A stretch of DNA of 64,000 bases from Streptomyces violascens (GTDB lineage: Bacteria > Actinomycetota > Actinomycetes > Streptomycetales > Streptomycetaceae), in assembly GCF_014649955.1 (NCBI RefSeq), contig NZ_BMUA01000003.1, forward strand, positions 470,456-534,455, given 5' to 3'. Both the position numbers and the translations under genes were made by a program. Every line of letters starts with the position of its first letter. Within the stretch, counting starts at the first letter, position 1. Below are positions 41,093 to 50,348 of this stretch, piece after piece. A model generated the notes under the pieces. It was not told the origin of the DNA and ran no database searches. It saw only the letters and a program-made list of their open reading frames with translations.

Positions 41093-42613
41093 GTGGGGTC
41101 GTCGGAGTTGCTCATCGTCCTCGACCGGGACGGGAGTACGCCGTTGCAGCAGCAGGTCTGCGACCAGATCACGGCGCTGGTCCGGGCGGGGCAGCTGCGG
41201 CCGGGGGACAGCGTGCCCGCGTCGCGCGAGCTCGCCCAGCAGCTCGACGTGTCGCGGACCGTCGTCACCCGGGCCTACGAACTGCTGCGGGCCAACAACG
41301 TCATCACGGCCAGGCGCGGCTCGGGCACGAAGGTCGCGCCCCGGGCGGCTGCCCCGCCCCAACACCCCGCGCCCAAGGCCGCGTTCGCGCCCCAGCCGCC
41401 CCGCGCCACCGACGGCAGCAGCGCCCTGTGGCAGCCCTGGGAGCCGCCGCCCACGCACCATCCGAGCACCGCTCTCGACTTCCGGCACGGCACCCCGGCG
41501 CTCGCCGAGTTCCCCGTCGCCCGCTGGCGCCAGTCGCTGCACGACGCGTACGGCCGCGCCGATGTCGCCTCGCTCGGCTACGGGGCCGCCGAGGGCTCGC
41601 CCACCCTGCGCACGGAGATCGCCACGCTGGTCCGCCAGAGCCGGGCCCTGGACGCCTCGCCCGACCACATCATGGTGACCAGCGGCGCCACCCAGGCCCT
41701 CGACATCCTGGTCCGCATGCTGGTCGGGCCGGGCGACGTTGTGGTCATCGAGGACCCGAGCCACACCGTGCTCCGCCAGGTCTTCGGCTGCTCGCAGGCA
41801 CACGTGGTGCCGGTCCCGGTGGACGGACAGGGGCTGCGGGTCGGCGACATCGACGCCTGCGTACGCGCCCACGGGCACGACCCGGCGCGCGTGAAGCTGG
41901 TGTACGTGACGCCCTCGCACCAGTTCCCCACCGGGGTCATCCTGTCCGAGGAGCGGCGGCGCGGGCTCCTCCAATGGGCCTACGGACACGGGGCGATCGT
42001 CCTGGAGGACGACTACCACAACGAGTTCACGTTCACCGGCGAGCGCCTTCCCGCACTCGCCGCCGAGCGGCACCGCGACACCGTCGTCTACGTCGGCAGC
42101 TTCAGCAAGACGCTCTTTCCGGCGCTGCGCATCGGCTACGCGGTCCTGCCGCAGCCCCTCGTGCAGCCCTTCCTCGGCATCAAGTGGATCACCGACCGGC
42201 TCACCCCCACGGTCGCCCAGGACGCGCTGGCCGACTTCATCTCCACCGGCGCCTACGCCCGCCACATCAGCCGCATGACCCGCCTCTACCGCCAGCGCCG
42301 AAGCCGCCTCCTCGAAGCGCTGTACGAGCACTTCGGGGCGGAGGTGCGCATCTCCGGCGAGGCGGCGGGCCTGCACGTCCTGGTCACGCTGACCGGCGCG
42401 CGCGGCATCCCCGAGGAGCGGATCGCCGAGGTCGCGGCCGGGCGCGGGGTGCGGATCTACCCCGCGTCGGGCTACTTCGTCCAGGACCCGCCCGCCGAGC
42501 CGACCTTCCTCATGGGCTACGCGGCCCTGCCCGCCCCGCGCATCACCCGAGGCGTCGATCTCCTGGCCGACGCGGTACGGGAGGCGACGGGACGGGCTTC
42601 CAACTCCCGCTGA
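41093..42613 (+). CDS. MocR/GabR-family PLP-dependent regulator (left of the cluster)
   Basis: A 506-residue protein with GTG start. An N-terminal GntR winged helix (STPLQQQVCDQITALVRAGQL, VPASRELAQQLDVSRTVVTRAYELL, GSGTKV) is joined by a ~60-residue Pro/Ala linker to an aminotransferase-I-like domain. The PLP lysine lies in GSFSKTLFPALRIGY, and VTSGATQALDIL plus VLEDDYHNEF complete the site. It is convergent with the UbiD gene (17-bp gap), so control of the cluster would be in trans. MocR proteins sense PLP or amino-type ligands, which fits the cluster's PLP and amino-acid character. Confidence 0.9.
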   Translation: MGSSELLIVLDRDGSTPLQQQVCDQITALVRAGQLRPGDSVPASRELAQQLDVSRTVVTRAYELLRANNVITARRGSGTKVAPRAAAPPQHPAPKAAFAPQPPRATDGSSALWQPWEPPPTHHPSTALDFRHGTPALAEFPVARWRQSLHDAYGRADVASLGYGAAEGSPTLRTEIATLVRQSRALDASPDHIMVTSGATQALDILVRMLVGPGDVVVIEDPSHTVLRQVFGCSQAHVVPVPVDGQGLRVGDIDACVRAHGHDPARVKLVYVTPSHQFPTGVILSEERRRGLLQWAYGHGAIVLEDDYHNEFTFTGERLPALAAERHRDTVVYVGSFSKTLFPALRIGYAVLPQPLVQPFLGIKWITDRLTPTVAQDALADFISTGAYARHISRMTRLYRQRRSRLLEALYEHFGAEVRISGEAAGLHVLVTLTGARGIPEERIAEVAAGRGVRIYPASGYFVQDPPAEPTFLMGYAALPAPRITRGVDLLADAVREATGRASNSR

Positions 42614-42630
42614 AGGGGCGCGAGTTCAGA

Positions 42631-44040
42631 TTAGGCCTCCGTGAAACGCGGCCGGTGGAAGCGGTCCCGCAGCGCGTGCGGGACCGTGCAGTCGAAGTGG
42701 GCCTTCGCCGTGCGGCCGTCGGCCGAGACCGTGGCCGAGTACGCCGGGGACTGCGTCGGGTCCAGCGGGAAGCCGAGCCGGTCGGGCAGGACCGCCACGT
42801 CGCGGTCGGCCTGGAGCCGGGTGGTCATCGCCCACCACAGGTCCGCGTCCGACTCGATGTCGACGTCCTCGTCCACCGAGACGACCAGCTTGGCCATCCG
42901 GAACTCCTCCAGGACCGACTCGGCCGCCTTGCGCACCGCCTCGTCGTCCGCCGGCGACCGCTTGGGCAACCACTGGAGTACGACCATGAGCTGGCCGCCG
43001 CCCGCCGTGTGGCAGTGCACGGCCTTCACCGGCGCGTCCAGCTCCCGCAGCCGCGCGAGCACCGCCGCCTCCATCCCGAAGCCGAGCAGCACCGACTGCT
43101 CGTGTCCCGGCCCCGAGACGGTCTGGAAGATCGCGCCGTCGCGGGCCGTGATCCCGGCGACCCGGACGGTCGGCAGACCGGGGTGCGCCCGCCCCTGATA
43201 CCCGAGGAACTCCGGTGTGGCACATGGCCCTTGGGGATTCTCCGGAGCCAGGTCGCCCAGCAGCTCGCCCTCGATCACGTACTCCGCGTGCGCGATGCAC
43301 TCCGCCGCCACGGTCCGGCAGTCCGTCAGCTCGACCGGAGCCCCGCCGAGGGCGCCCGCCACCGCGAGTTCGTCAACTCCGGCCGGTACGAGGGACGTTG
43401 GACAGCACGACGAAAGGAGCACTGCCGGGCCGAGGCCCACGTGGATCGCCACCGGCAGGTTCGTGCCCCGGCGGCGGGCCGCGAGGTGGGCGGCCTCCAG
43501 GTCGCGGCCCGGCACCATCCAGATGGAGAGCCGGTCGGGGCCCTGGACGCACATCCGGTGGACGGAGAGGTTGCGTACGCCGGTGTCGGGGTCGGTCGCC
43601 AGGACCGCGCCGAGCGTCAGGTACGGGCCCGCGTCCTCGTCGGTCAGGACCGGCACGGGCAGCGCCGTCAGGTCCGGCGCGAGCAGGGTGCGCGCGGGCT
43701 CCCGGCCGCCCCGGCTGCGCACTGGAGGGACCGGCGCGGCCACCGCGTCCAGGATCCGGTGCGGGAGTTCGGCCGCAGTGGTCCCGAGCAGGGCCGCAGC
43801 CCGGCGCCGGGTTCCGTACAGGCCGATGAGGACCGCCCGGCCGCTCGGCCCGACCCGCTCGAAGAGGACGGCGGGGCCCGGACCAGTCGGCGGCGGGGCC
43901 GGTGTGCCGGCCCACTTCGCGTACCGGGCGGAGACCCCGAACCGGGCCGGGACCTCCTCCCGTTCCCGCACCAGCTCGCCGGGCATGGGATCGAGCCCGG
44001 CGAGCGCGGTGCGGAGGTCGGCGAGCCGGCGCCCTGTCAT
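42631..44040 (-). CDS. UbiD-family decarboxylase (prFMN-dependent)
   Basis: A 469-residue protein of normal UbiD length. Recognisable blocks are NLSVHRMCVQGPDRLSIWM (prFMN/metal side), IHVGLGPAVLLSSCCP, VELTDCRTV, EYVIEGELLGDLAPENPQGP and PEFLGYQGRAHPGLPTVRV (the glutamate-bearing motif), and LVVSVDEDVDIESDADLWWA. The family reversibly decarboxylates aromatic or unsaturated acids using prenylated FMN. No UbiX-type prenyltransferase lies nearby, so the cofactor must come from elsewhere. Its ATG overlaps the chorismate mutase stop (ATGA). It is the last gene of the minus-strand cluster. Confidence 0.88.
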   Translation of the reverse strand: MTGRRLADLRTALAGLDPMPGELVREREEVPARFGVSARYAKWAGTPAPPPTGPGPAVLFERVGPSGRAVLIGLYGTRRRAAALLGTTAAELPHRILDAVAAPVPPVRSRGGREPARTLLAPDLTALPVPVLTDEDAGPYLTLGAVLATDPDTGVRNLSVHRMCVQGPDRLSIWMVPGRDLEAAHLAARRRGTNLPVAIHVGLGPAVLLSSCCPTSLVPAGVDELAVAGALGGAPVELTDCRTVAAECIAHAEYVIEGELLGDLAPENPQGPCATPEFLGYQGRAHPGLPTVRVAGITARDGAIFQTVSGPGHEQSVLLGFGMEAAVLARLRELDAPVKAVHCHTAGGGQLMVVLQWLPKRSPADDEAVRKAAESVLEEFRMAKLVVSVDEDVDIESDADLWWAMTTRLQADRDVAVLPDRLGFPLDPTQSPAYSATVSADGRTAKAHFDCTVPHALRDRFHRPRFTEA

Positions 44041-44366
44041 GCCGCGCCCTCGCGGACCTTCCGGGTCTCGGCCGCGGCCGCCCGGCGTTCCGCGAGCAGA
44101 CCCATCTGAAGGTCCGTCAGCTCGGTGATCAGGGTGCGGTAGACGCTCTCGGCGATGCCCGGCGGCATCCCCTCGTCGGCCGCGAGGCGCCGCACCTTCT
44201 CGATGACCTGGGCGACCCGGCCGGGCGAGCGCACCGTCTCCTCGTCGTTCTTGAACTCTGTCAACTCCCGCACAACAGCCGTGCGCTGGGCCAGCAGGGC
44301 GATGATCTGCCGGTCCAGGGCGTCGATGGAGACGCGCAGCTCGTCGATGCGTTCCGGCCCGGTCAC
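44037..44366 (-). CDS. AroQ-type chorismate mutase
   Basis: A 109-residue all-helical protein, GTG start overlapping the cupin stop by 4 nt. IDELRVSIDALDRQIIALLAQR and TEFKND align with E. coli AroQ residues Arg11, Arg28 and Lys39. My alignment puts non-canonical residues at Asp48 (Ser), Glu52 (Val) and Gln88 (Leu), which contact the substrate hydroxyl/ether, so the real substrate may be an amino-chorismate rather than chorismate. That alignment is by eye. It sits between the cupin and UbiD genes. Confidence 0.85.
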   Translation of the reverse strand: MTGPERIDELRVSIDALDRQIIALLAQRTAVVRELTEFKNDEETVRSPGRVAQVIEKVRRLAADEGMPPGIAESVYRTLITELTDLQMGLLAERRAAAAETRKVREGAA

Positions 44367-44707
44367 GGCGCGGGGACCTCGTCGATCACGTACACGACGG
44401 TCTGCTCGGTGTCGGAGCCCTGCGAGCGGTGCCGCTCGTCGCCGGGGATGATGAAGCCCATGCCGGGGCGGCACGGCACCGAGCGGTCGTCGAAGTGGAT
44501 CGTGAACTCGCCCTGGAGCACATAGCCCTGGTGACCGTGCTCGCACCACTTCAACTCGTTGAATCCGGCGGGCAGTTCGAGCAGACGGACCCTGCGGCCG
44601 CCGGTGTAGGCGATCTTCACCCGGCCGACGGCGCCGGGCTTGTCCCACTTCTCCCACGGGATGGCGTCGAAGTCGATGCCGACCAGGGCGGGGGTGGTGG
44701 TGCTCAT
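44363..44707 (-). CDS. single-domain cupin
   Basis: A 114-residue protein; the ATG follows GAGGAG. The cupin barrel is visible: VRLLELPAGFNELKWCEHGHQGYVLQGEFTIHF (motif 1, with CEHGH metal ligands and Glu in the G-E-F turn), and CRPGMGFIIPGDERHRSQ (motif 2 His). Single-domain cupins act as isomerases, dioxygenases or sensors. In bacilysin synthesis a bicupin (BacB) isomerises a prephenate-derived intermediate, which is a possible parallel here. It overlaps the chorismate mutase gene. Confidence 0.85.
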   Translation of the reverse strand: MSTTTPALVGIDFDAIPWEKWDKPGAVGRVKIAYTGGRRVRLLELPAGFNELKWCEHGHQGYVLQGEFTIHFDDRSVPCRPGMGFIIPGDERHRSQGSDTEQTVVYVIDEVPAP

Positions 44708-44754
44708 GACGGGGCTCTCCTCAGTGATGGCGATGGAGGTGGCGATCAGGTGAC

Positions 44755-45429
44755 TCAGGAAACGGAACGGCTGCGCTCCACGCGCTCGTTGCGGTCGTCC
44801 AGGGGCAGCACCGGCTCCCCCGTGGCCGAGCGGTGCCTGCGCAGCAGCAGGGTCATGTCGATCATCCGGTGGGCCATCCGCTCCAGGGCGTCGAGGCCCT
44901 CGGTGTCGTTCAGGCCCGGCTCCGGCGAGGTGTTGCGGATCAGCGCCGGGAAACCACTGCCGACCAGGATCATCCGGTTGAGCAGCAGGTTGTCGACGAG
45001 CTGGTTGTGCACGGAGGCGTCGCTGTAGCGGCGGCCGGTGACGATGATGCCGCCGACCTTGTTGGCCAGCGGGCGGTCGAAGCGCAGAAACCCGACGCCC
45101 GCCCGCTCGATGAAGATCTGCATGAGGTGCGCGAGGCCGAAGCCGTGCACGGGCACGGCGTAGATGATGCCGTCGGCGCGCTTCATCTCCTCGACGATGG
45201 CCGGCATGTCGTCCGGCAGCGCGCACGGGATGGTACGGCTGTTGCAGTCGCCGCACGGGCTGCACGGCGAGATGCGGTGGTCGCGCAGGTACACCGTGCG
45301 GAACGTGGCTCCCCGGCCCCGCACCAGCTCCCCCGCGTAGTCGAGGGCGAGATCGGTGTTGCCGCCCGCCCGCTCGGACCCCGATATGCCGAGGATGACG
45401 GGTTTCTCGGTACGTACTGCTCCTTGCAT
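44755..45429 (-). CDS. NAD(P)H-dependent FMN reductase / flavodoxin-fold protein
   Basis: A 224-residue protein. VILGISGSERAGGNTDLAL is the FMN phosphate loop. ISPCSPCGDCNSRTIPC carries the Cys cluster seen in iron-sulfur flavoproteins and related reductases. DGIIYAVPVHGFGLAHLMQIFIERAG binds the isoalloxazine, and VGGIIVTGRR completes the fold. It may reduce a pathway intermediate or supply reduced flavin. It lies 71 nt after the TrpB2-type gene and 47 nt before the cupin gene. Confidence 0.87.
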   Translation of the reverse strand: MQGAVRTEKPVILGISGSERAGGNTDLALDYAGELVRGRGATFRTVYLRDHRISPCSPCGDCNSRTIPCALPDDMPAIVEEMKRADGIIYAVPVHGFGLAHLMQIFIERAGVGFLRFDRPLANKVGGIIVTGRRYSDASVHNQLVDNLLLNRMILVGSGFPALIRNTSPEPGLNDTEGLDALERMAHRMIDMTLLLRRHRSATGEPVLPLDDRNERVERSRSVS

Positions 45430-45500
45430 GTGCTTCCCCCATTGCCTACTGGTCCTACGGGGGCGGGCCGTGGCGGCCCGCCCCTCCCCCGGACCGTCAG

Positions 45501-46805
45501 TCAGTCCTTGAGCTTTCCGGCGAAGTAGTCGATGTACGCCTGCATGTCGAAGTGGCCGTGGCCGGAGAGCGAGAACAGGATGCTCTTCGCCTCCCCGGAC
45601 TCCTTGCAGGCCAGCGCCTCGTCGATGGCCGCGCGCACGGCGTGGGTCGACTCGGGCGCGGGCACGATGCCCTCGTTGCGGGCGAAGGTGACCCCGGCCT
45701 CGAAGCAGGCGGTCTGCGGCACTGCCCGCGCCTCCAGGAGGCCGAACTCCTTGAGCTGGCTGATGATCGGCGACATGCCGTGGTAGCGGAGCCCGCCCGC
45801 GTGGATGCTCGGCGGCACGAAGTCGTGGCCCAGCGTGTGCATCTTGGTGAGCGGCGTCATCCCGGCCGTGTCGCCGAAGTCGTACTCGAACTTGCCCTCG
45901 GTCAGCGTCGGGCAGGACGACGGCTCCACCGCGATCGCCCGCACCGAGCGCCCGCCGCGCAGCTGCTCGCCCAGGAACGGCAGGGCGAGCCCGCCGAAGT
46001 TGGAGCCGCCGCCGGCCGCGCCGATCACGATGTCCGGGTAGTCCTCGGCCAGCTCCATCTGGAGCAGGGCCTCCTTGCCCATGATCGTCTGGTGCATCAG
46101 GACGTGGTTGAGCACCGAACCGAGCGCGTACTTGGCGGTGCCACCGCTCTTGACGGCCGCCTCGACGGCCTCGGAGATGGCGAGTCCCAGGCTGCCGGGC
46201 GAATTCGGGTCGGCGGCCAGGGCTGCGCGCCCGGCCTCGGTGAGCTCGCTGGGGCTCGCGGTGACGCTGGCGCCGAACGTCTCCATCAGACCGCGGCGGT
46301 ACGGCTTCTGCTGGTAGCTGACCTTCACCATGTAGACCTCGCAGACGAGGCCGAAGTACTGGCAGGCCAGCGAGAGGGAGCTGCCCCACTGCCCGGCGCC
46401 GGTCTCCGTGGTGAGGCGCTCGACGCCCGCCTGCTTGTTGTAGTACGCCTGCGGGATCGCGGTGTTGGGCTTGTGGCTGCCCGCCGGGCTGACGCCCTCG
46501 TTCTTGAAGTAGATGCGGGCCGGGGTGTCGAGGGCCTTCTCCAGACGCCGGGCCCGCACCAGGGGGCTCGGCCGCCACTGCTGGTAGACGTCGATGACGG
46601 CGCCCGGGATGTCGACCTCGCGGTCGGTGGAGAACTCCTGGGCTATGAGCTCCGCCGGGAACAGCGGCTCCAGGTCGGCCGGGGTGATGGGCTCGCGGGT
46701 CCCGGGGTGCAGCATCGGGTCCAGCGGCTTCGGCAGGTCGGCGACCACGTTGTACCAGGTGGTGGGGATCTGGGCTTCGGACAGGAGGAACTTCGTCTGG
46801 GACAT
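45501..46805 (-). CDS. TrpB2-type tryptophan synthase beta-like PLP enzyme
   Basis: A 434-residue protein with the longer TrpB2 N-terminus ([18 protein letters not shown]). [19 protein letters not shown] holds the PLP lysine (GSHK). [22 protein letters not shown] is the conserved ETGAGQWG loop, and [16 protein letters not shown] the phosphate-binding Gly-rich loop. [10 protein letters not shown] closes the site. TrpB2 enzymes make beta-substituted alanines from serine-type donors and a nucleophile, usually indole. No TrpA partner is present. In this cluster it may join a non-indole nucleophile or make a Trp analogue. Confidence 0.9.
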   Translation of the reverse strand: MSQTKFLLSEAQIPTTWYNVVADLPKPLDPMLHPGTREPITPADLEPLFPAELIAQEFSTDREVDIPGAVIDVYQQWRPSPLVRARRLEKALDTPARIYFKNEGVSPAGSHKPNTAIPQAYYNKQAGVERLTTETGAGQWGSSLSLACQYFGLVCEVYMVKVSYQQKPYRRGLMETFGASVTASPSELTEAGRAALAADPNSPGSLGLAISEAVEAAVKSGGTAKYALGSVLNHVLMHQTIMGKEALLQMELAEDYPDIVIGAAGGGSNFGGLALPFLGEQLRGGRSVRAIAVEPSSCPTLTEGKFEYDFGDTAGMTPLTKMHTLGHDFVPPSIHAGGLRYHGMSPIISQLKEFGLLEARAVPQTACFEAGVTFARNEGIVPAPESTHAVRAAIDEALACKESGEAKSILFSLSGHGHFDMQAYIDYFAGKLKD

Positions 46806-46863
46806 GAACACTTTCCTGTGAGTGAAGTGGAGCCGGTACGGAGTTGGTCGGAGTGGGGGAGGT

Positions 46864-48105
46864 CTAGGGGGTGTTCGCCGGGGCCGCCTCGGACTGCGGG
46901 TCGGCACCGGTCTTGAGTGCGGCGGACGGCCTGATCCGCAGGAGCGCGAAGCCGGCCATGCCGATGAGCGGGGCGAGCAGCAGCGTCACGAAGACGGGCC
47001 GGTAGCCGTCGGCCGACCACAGCACGCCCAGGCCGACCGGCACGACGAGCCGGGCCAGGCCCAGGACGAAGCCGTTCAGGGCCATGAAGCTGCCGACGCG
47101 GCGCTCGTCCACGTGGTCGGCGACATAGGTGGGCACGACGACCGACACGATGATCTCGCCGAGCGTCCACACCACGGTGGAGAGCAGCAGCGCGGGCAGC
47201 GAGAACCCGAAGACGATCACGCAGAGCCCGAGCGTCCACAACAGCCCCGCGACCATGAGCAGCGTCTTGGTGCCGTAGCCGCGCATGTGCTTCTCCATGA
47301 GCAGCCCGAGGCTCACCACGACGACACTGTTGATCGTGTAGACGGCGCCGACCAGACCGGCCGAGTCGTGCAGGACGGTCGTGACCGCGAGCGGCAGCGC
47401 GTATTCGAGGCCGATGAGCGGCACGACGTAGAAGAAGGATACGAGGACGAGCAGCAGGACGTGATGGTGTCCGAGCGGGCCCGAACCGCCCTTCTTCTTG
47501 AGCGGGTTGACGTCTTCAGGGTTCTTGGTGCGGCGGTCCCTCGGCACCCAGAGCGTGATCATCGCCGCGCACAGCAGGCCCGCGAGGATGTTGCCCGCGA
47601 ACATGACGTGGTACGAGTACGCGGCGGCGACCCCGCCCAGGAGCGGGCCCACGCCCATGCCGAGGTTGTTGCCGACGTAGCTGATCGTGTACGCGAACGG
47701 GCGCTGCTCGGGGGTGGTCAGGTCGGCGACCAGGGTGTTGGAGGCCGGGCTGAACATGCCCATGCCGACGAGGGCGACGAAGAGCAGTGCCGCGTACGTC
47801 CAGGGCGCGCCGTCGAGCAGGGCGAGGCCGAGGTAGCCGGCGGCGTTGAGGATCAGCGCGCTCAGCAGTGCCGTACGCCGGCCCCTCAGGTCGCACAGCG
47901 GACCGCTCAGGAGGCTGCCGACCAACAGGCCCGTGCTGCCGATGGAGATGAGCAGGCCCGCCTCGCCGGGGCTGAGGTCCTTGCCGCGCACCAGGTAGAC
48001 GGCGAGCAGCGGGAAGACGAACATGCCGGCGCGGTTGACGAAGGAGGCGAGGAACAACACCCGTAAGGCGAGGGGAAGTTCCTTGAAACGCGCGACCCAC
48101 AGCAT
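46864..48105 (-). CDS. MFS transporter (exporter), copy 1
   Basis: A 413-residue protein with about 12 transmembrane helices and the loop 2-3 motif [22 protein letters not shown]. The central loop between helices 6 and 7 is charged ([19 protein letters not shown]). Helix 1 is [23 protein letters not shown]. Its end lies 58 nt before the TrpB2 start, and its start is 4 nt after the ATP-grasp stop. It probably exports the product, possibly giving resistance. Confidence 0.88.
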   Translation of the reverse strand: MLWVARFKELPLALRVLFLASFVNRAGMFVFPLLAVYLVRGKDLSPGEAGLLISIGSTGLLVGSLLSGPLCDLRGRRTALLSALILNAAGYLGLALLDGAPWTYAALLFVALVGMGMFSPASNTLVADLTTPEQRPFAYTISYVGNNLGMGVGPLLGGVAAAYSYHVMFAGNILAGLLCAAMITLWVPRDRRTKNPEDVNPLKKKGGSGPLGHHHVLLLVLVSFFYVVPLIGLEYALPLAVTTVLHDSAGLVGAVYTINSVVVVSLGLLMEKHMRGYGTKTLLMVAGLLWTLGLCVIVFGFSLPALLLSTVVWTLGEIIVSVVVPTYVADHVDERRVGSFMALNGFVLGLARLVVPVGLGVLWSADGYRPVFVTLLLAPLIGMAGFALLRIRPSAALKTGADPQSEAAPANTP

Positions 48106-48109
48106 GGCC

Positions 48110-49324
48110 CTAGGCCTCGGTCTCGACGCGGAAGCTGTCCCGTACGGTCTTGAAGCGGGCCTTCACGTCCTCGAAGTCGACGCCCTCGCAGACGTACCAG
48201 CCGAGTACGTCGTTGGAGGCGGTCGGCGGGGCGAGGACGTCGCCGACGCGCTTCCACACGTCGGCGTCCACCACGCCTTCCAGGGCGGTGAGTTCGGCCG
48301 CCGAGGTGATGGCGGTGATCTTCCCGTACTCGCCGGACGACAGGTACTCGGTGCCGACCTCCGGGCCGAGCCGGGCCGCCGGGCGGTGCTCGGGGTCGAG
48401 CTCCAGGCGGCACCACTCGCCGGCCAGGTTGATGCCGCGCCCCGCCTCGATGGCGGGCACGATCGAACCTCCGCCGGCCCGGGCTCCCGCCTCGCCGAAG
48501 ACGATCTCGCCGTCGTCGAGGAGGAAGAACTCGGCGTGCACGACGCCGGTGCTCAGGCCGAACCCGCGCAGCACCACCGCGTTGAGCTCCAGGATGCGCT
48601 GCTCGCGCGCGGACAGGTCGTGCTTGCGGGAGATGGTGCCGCCGGGCTCGTCCCGGTACTCCAGGACGGAGTACGTGTACTGGGAGAGCTGCTCGAAGAC
48701 GGCCTCGCCGCGCTGGAAGAGGGAGTCGACGTGGAACTCGGTGCCGCGCACGAATTCCTCGACGCGGTATTCGTGCCGGTCGTCGCCCATCTCGCCCCAG
48801 ACCCGGTCGAGTCCGGCCCGGTCGTCCACGCGGTAGGTGTTGCCGCAGGCCCAGCCCGCGTACGGCTTGATGACGACCGGGTAGCCGACCTCTTCGGCGA
48901 ACTCGGCGACCGCCGTGACGGTGTCGGGGCGGCACGAGCGGGCGACGCGCACGCCGAGCTCCTCGGCCCTGCGGTGCATGACGTTCTTGTCGCGGAAGTT
49001 GAGGGCCTGGTCGGGGGTGAGGCCGGGGATGCCGTGGTCCCGGCGGGCCCGGCTGGCGGGCAGGACGTCGCCCTCGAACAGCGGGAAGATCCGCTCGATG
49101 CGGTGCTCGGCGACGATGGTGGCGACCGCCGCGCGCACGGCCGCCGTGTCGTCCAGGTCGGCGTGGTACTGGGGCAGCCCGTCGGCCTCGGGGGCCTCCC
49201 AGCCGGTGGGCAACAGCACCACACTGGCCACGCCGAGCTCGGCGGCGGCCGCGACGACACTGCGGAACTGGGCGGTGTAGCGCCCCGCGGCGGGCCGGTA
49301 GACCACCAGGATCGAGGGGTTCAT
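48110..49324 (-). CDS. ATP-grasp ligase (carboxylate-amine)
   Basis: A 404-residue protein. The N-terminal Rossmann-like half (SILVVYRPAAGRYTAQFRSV) precedes the ATP-binding lobes: LNFRDKNVMHRRAEELGVRVA, YPVVIKPYAGWACGNTYRV (ATP Lys) and EYRVEEFVRGTEFHVDSLF. The metal site reads VHAEFFLLDDGEIVFGEAGARAGGGSI, where the usual E-x-N is E-A-G. L-amino-acid ligases of the BacD kind have this layout and make dipeptides by acyl-phosphate chemistry. It is the likely condensing enzyme of the pathway. Confidence 0.87.
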   Translation of the reverse strand: MNPSILVVYRPAAGRYTAQFRSVVAAAAELGVASVVLLPTGWEAPEADGLPQYHADLDDTAAVRAAVATIVAEHRIERIFPLFEGDVLPASRARRDHGIPGLTPDQALNFRDKNVMHRRAEELGVRVARSCRPDTVTAVAEFAEEVGYPVVIKPYAGWACGNTYRVDDRAGLDRVWGEMGDDRHEYRVEEFVRGTEFHVDSLFQRGEAVFEQLSQYTYSVLEYRDEPGGTISRKHDLSAREQRILELNAVVLRGFGLSTGVVHAEFFLLDDGEIVFGEAGARAGGGSIVPAIEAGRGINLAGEWCRLELDPEHRPAARLGPEVGTEYLSSGEYGKITAITSAAELTALEGVVDADVWKRVGDVLAPPTASNDVLGWYVCEGVDFEDVKARFKTVRDSFRVETEA

Positions 49325-49406
49325 GCGGTGCTCCTCATGCGAGAGACGAGTCCGGTTTCCGGGTCCGGTTCCGAGTCCGGATTCCTCCGGCGCGTGGGCT
49401 GCGGCA

Positions 49407-50186
49407 TCAGCGGACGGTCGCGGCCGACGGGGCCGTGAACAGCTCCCCGCTCGGCGCGGTCCGGTCGAGCACCAGGGGCCGTCCCGGCTCGGCGCCGAGC
49501 TCGGTGAGCGCCACGACGAGCCGGTCCAGTGCCTCGTCGACGACGGCCCGGCCGCCCTCGTGCGCGGACTCCACGGTGAGCAGCAGCCTGCGGCGGCCGA
49601 CGTCGGTCTTGACCACGTCGCCCTGGCGCCAGTTCCAGCGCCGCGAGTGCGCGCGGCCCTGCCCGTCGGCGTAGACGACCTCGCCCGGGTCGGGGGTCTC
49701 GGTGGCGCCGGGTGCGCCGAGCGGCGCGAAGACCTCGTTCCCGTACGCGAGCCGTACCTCCAGCTCGCCCTGGATGTCGCCCACATCGCAGGACGCGACG
49801 GGCAGCCGGCTGTCCAGGGAGACCGCGTTGCACAGGTCGACCAGGGCGTTGATCCGGGGCAGCCGGTCGCCCTTGGCGACCCGGCGAAGCACCGACTCGG
49901 CGGCGCAGGGGAACTTGTTCGGGTTGACGTCGACCGTGCGGTAGGCGTCCCGCCAGGCGGCGATCGCGGGCAGCGCGGACACGTCCGCCTTGCTGAGCCC
50001 GGCCGCGTGCAGCGCGTCCTCGGCGGCGGTGAGCCGCGCGTCCACCTTCTCGGACTCCCGCACCACATCGACGTCCGGTACGGCGATCAGGCCGAGCACA
50101 TAGCCGGGCACCCGCTCGCCGAGCCGCGCGTCGATGGTGACGGTGAGGGCGCCGGCGAGGCCGGGCCTGCTGGGGGAGGTCTCCAT
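49407..50186 (-). CDS. free-standing B3/B4 (PheRS beta editing-type) domain protein
   Basis: A 259-residue protein matching the B3_4 family, related to the tRNA-editing domain of phenylalanyl-tRNA synthetase beta. Diagnostic strands are AWRDAYRTVDVNPNKFPCAAESVLRRV, LPRINALVDLCNAVSLDSRLPVASCDV, and WNWRQGDVVKTDVGRRRLLLTVES. There is no synthetase domain. In PheRS, B3/B4 hydrolyses mischarged tRNA-Phe. In a cluster that may make an aromatic amino-acid analogue, it is a candidate trans-editing or self-resistance factor (inference). Confidence 0.82.
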   Translation of the reverse strand: METSPSRPGLAGALTVTIDARLGERVPGYVLGLIAVPDVDVVRESEKVDARLTAAEDALHAAGLSKADVSALPAIAAWRDAYRTVDVNPNKFPCAAESVLRRVAKGDRLPRINALVDLCNAVSLDSRLPVASCDVGDIQGELEVRLAYGNEVFAPLGAPGATETPDPGEVVYADGQGRAHSRRWNWRQGDVVKTDVGRRRLLLTVESAHEGGRAVVDEALDRLVVALTELGAEPGRPLVLDRTAPSGELFTAPSAATVR

Positions 50187-50348
50187 GGAGGTGGGTTCCT
50201 TCGATTCCGTGGCTTCGCTGGGGCTGTGTCCGTGGCTGTTTCCGGGCGGACCGCTGATGACGGTCCGACATTAGGGAGCGGGCGGGGCCCGGCTGTGGCC
50301 AATTCCCGGGAAATCCAGAAGTCCACTTGGGGCCGGGCCCACCCGCCC

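Noticed and set aside
38449..41268. 939-codon minus-strand frame over the FtsX permease gene
   Set aside because: It is a shadow of the permease coding strand; its translation is low-complexity Gly/Arg/Asp/Ala with no fold signature.
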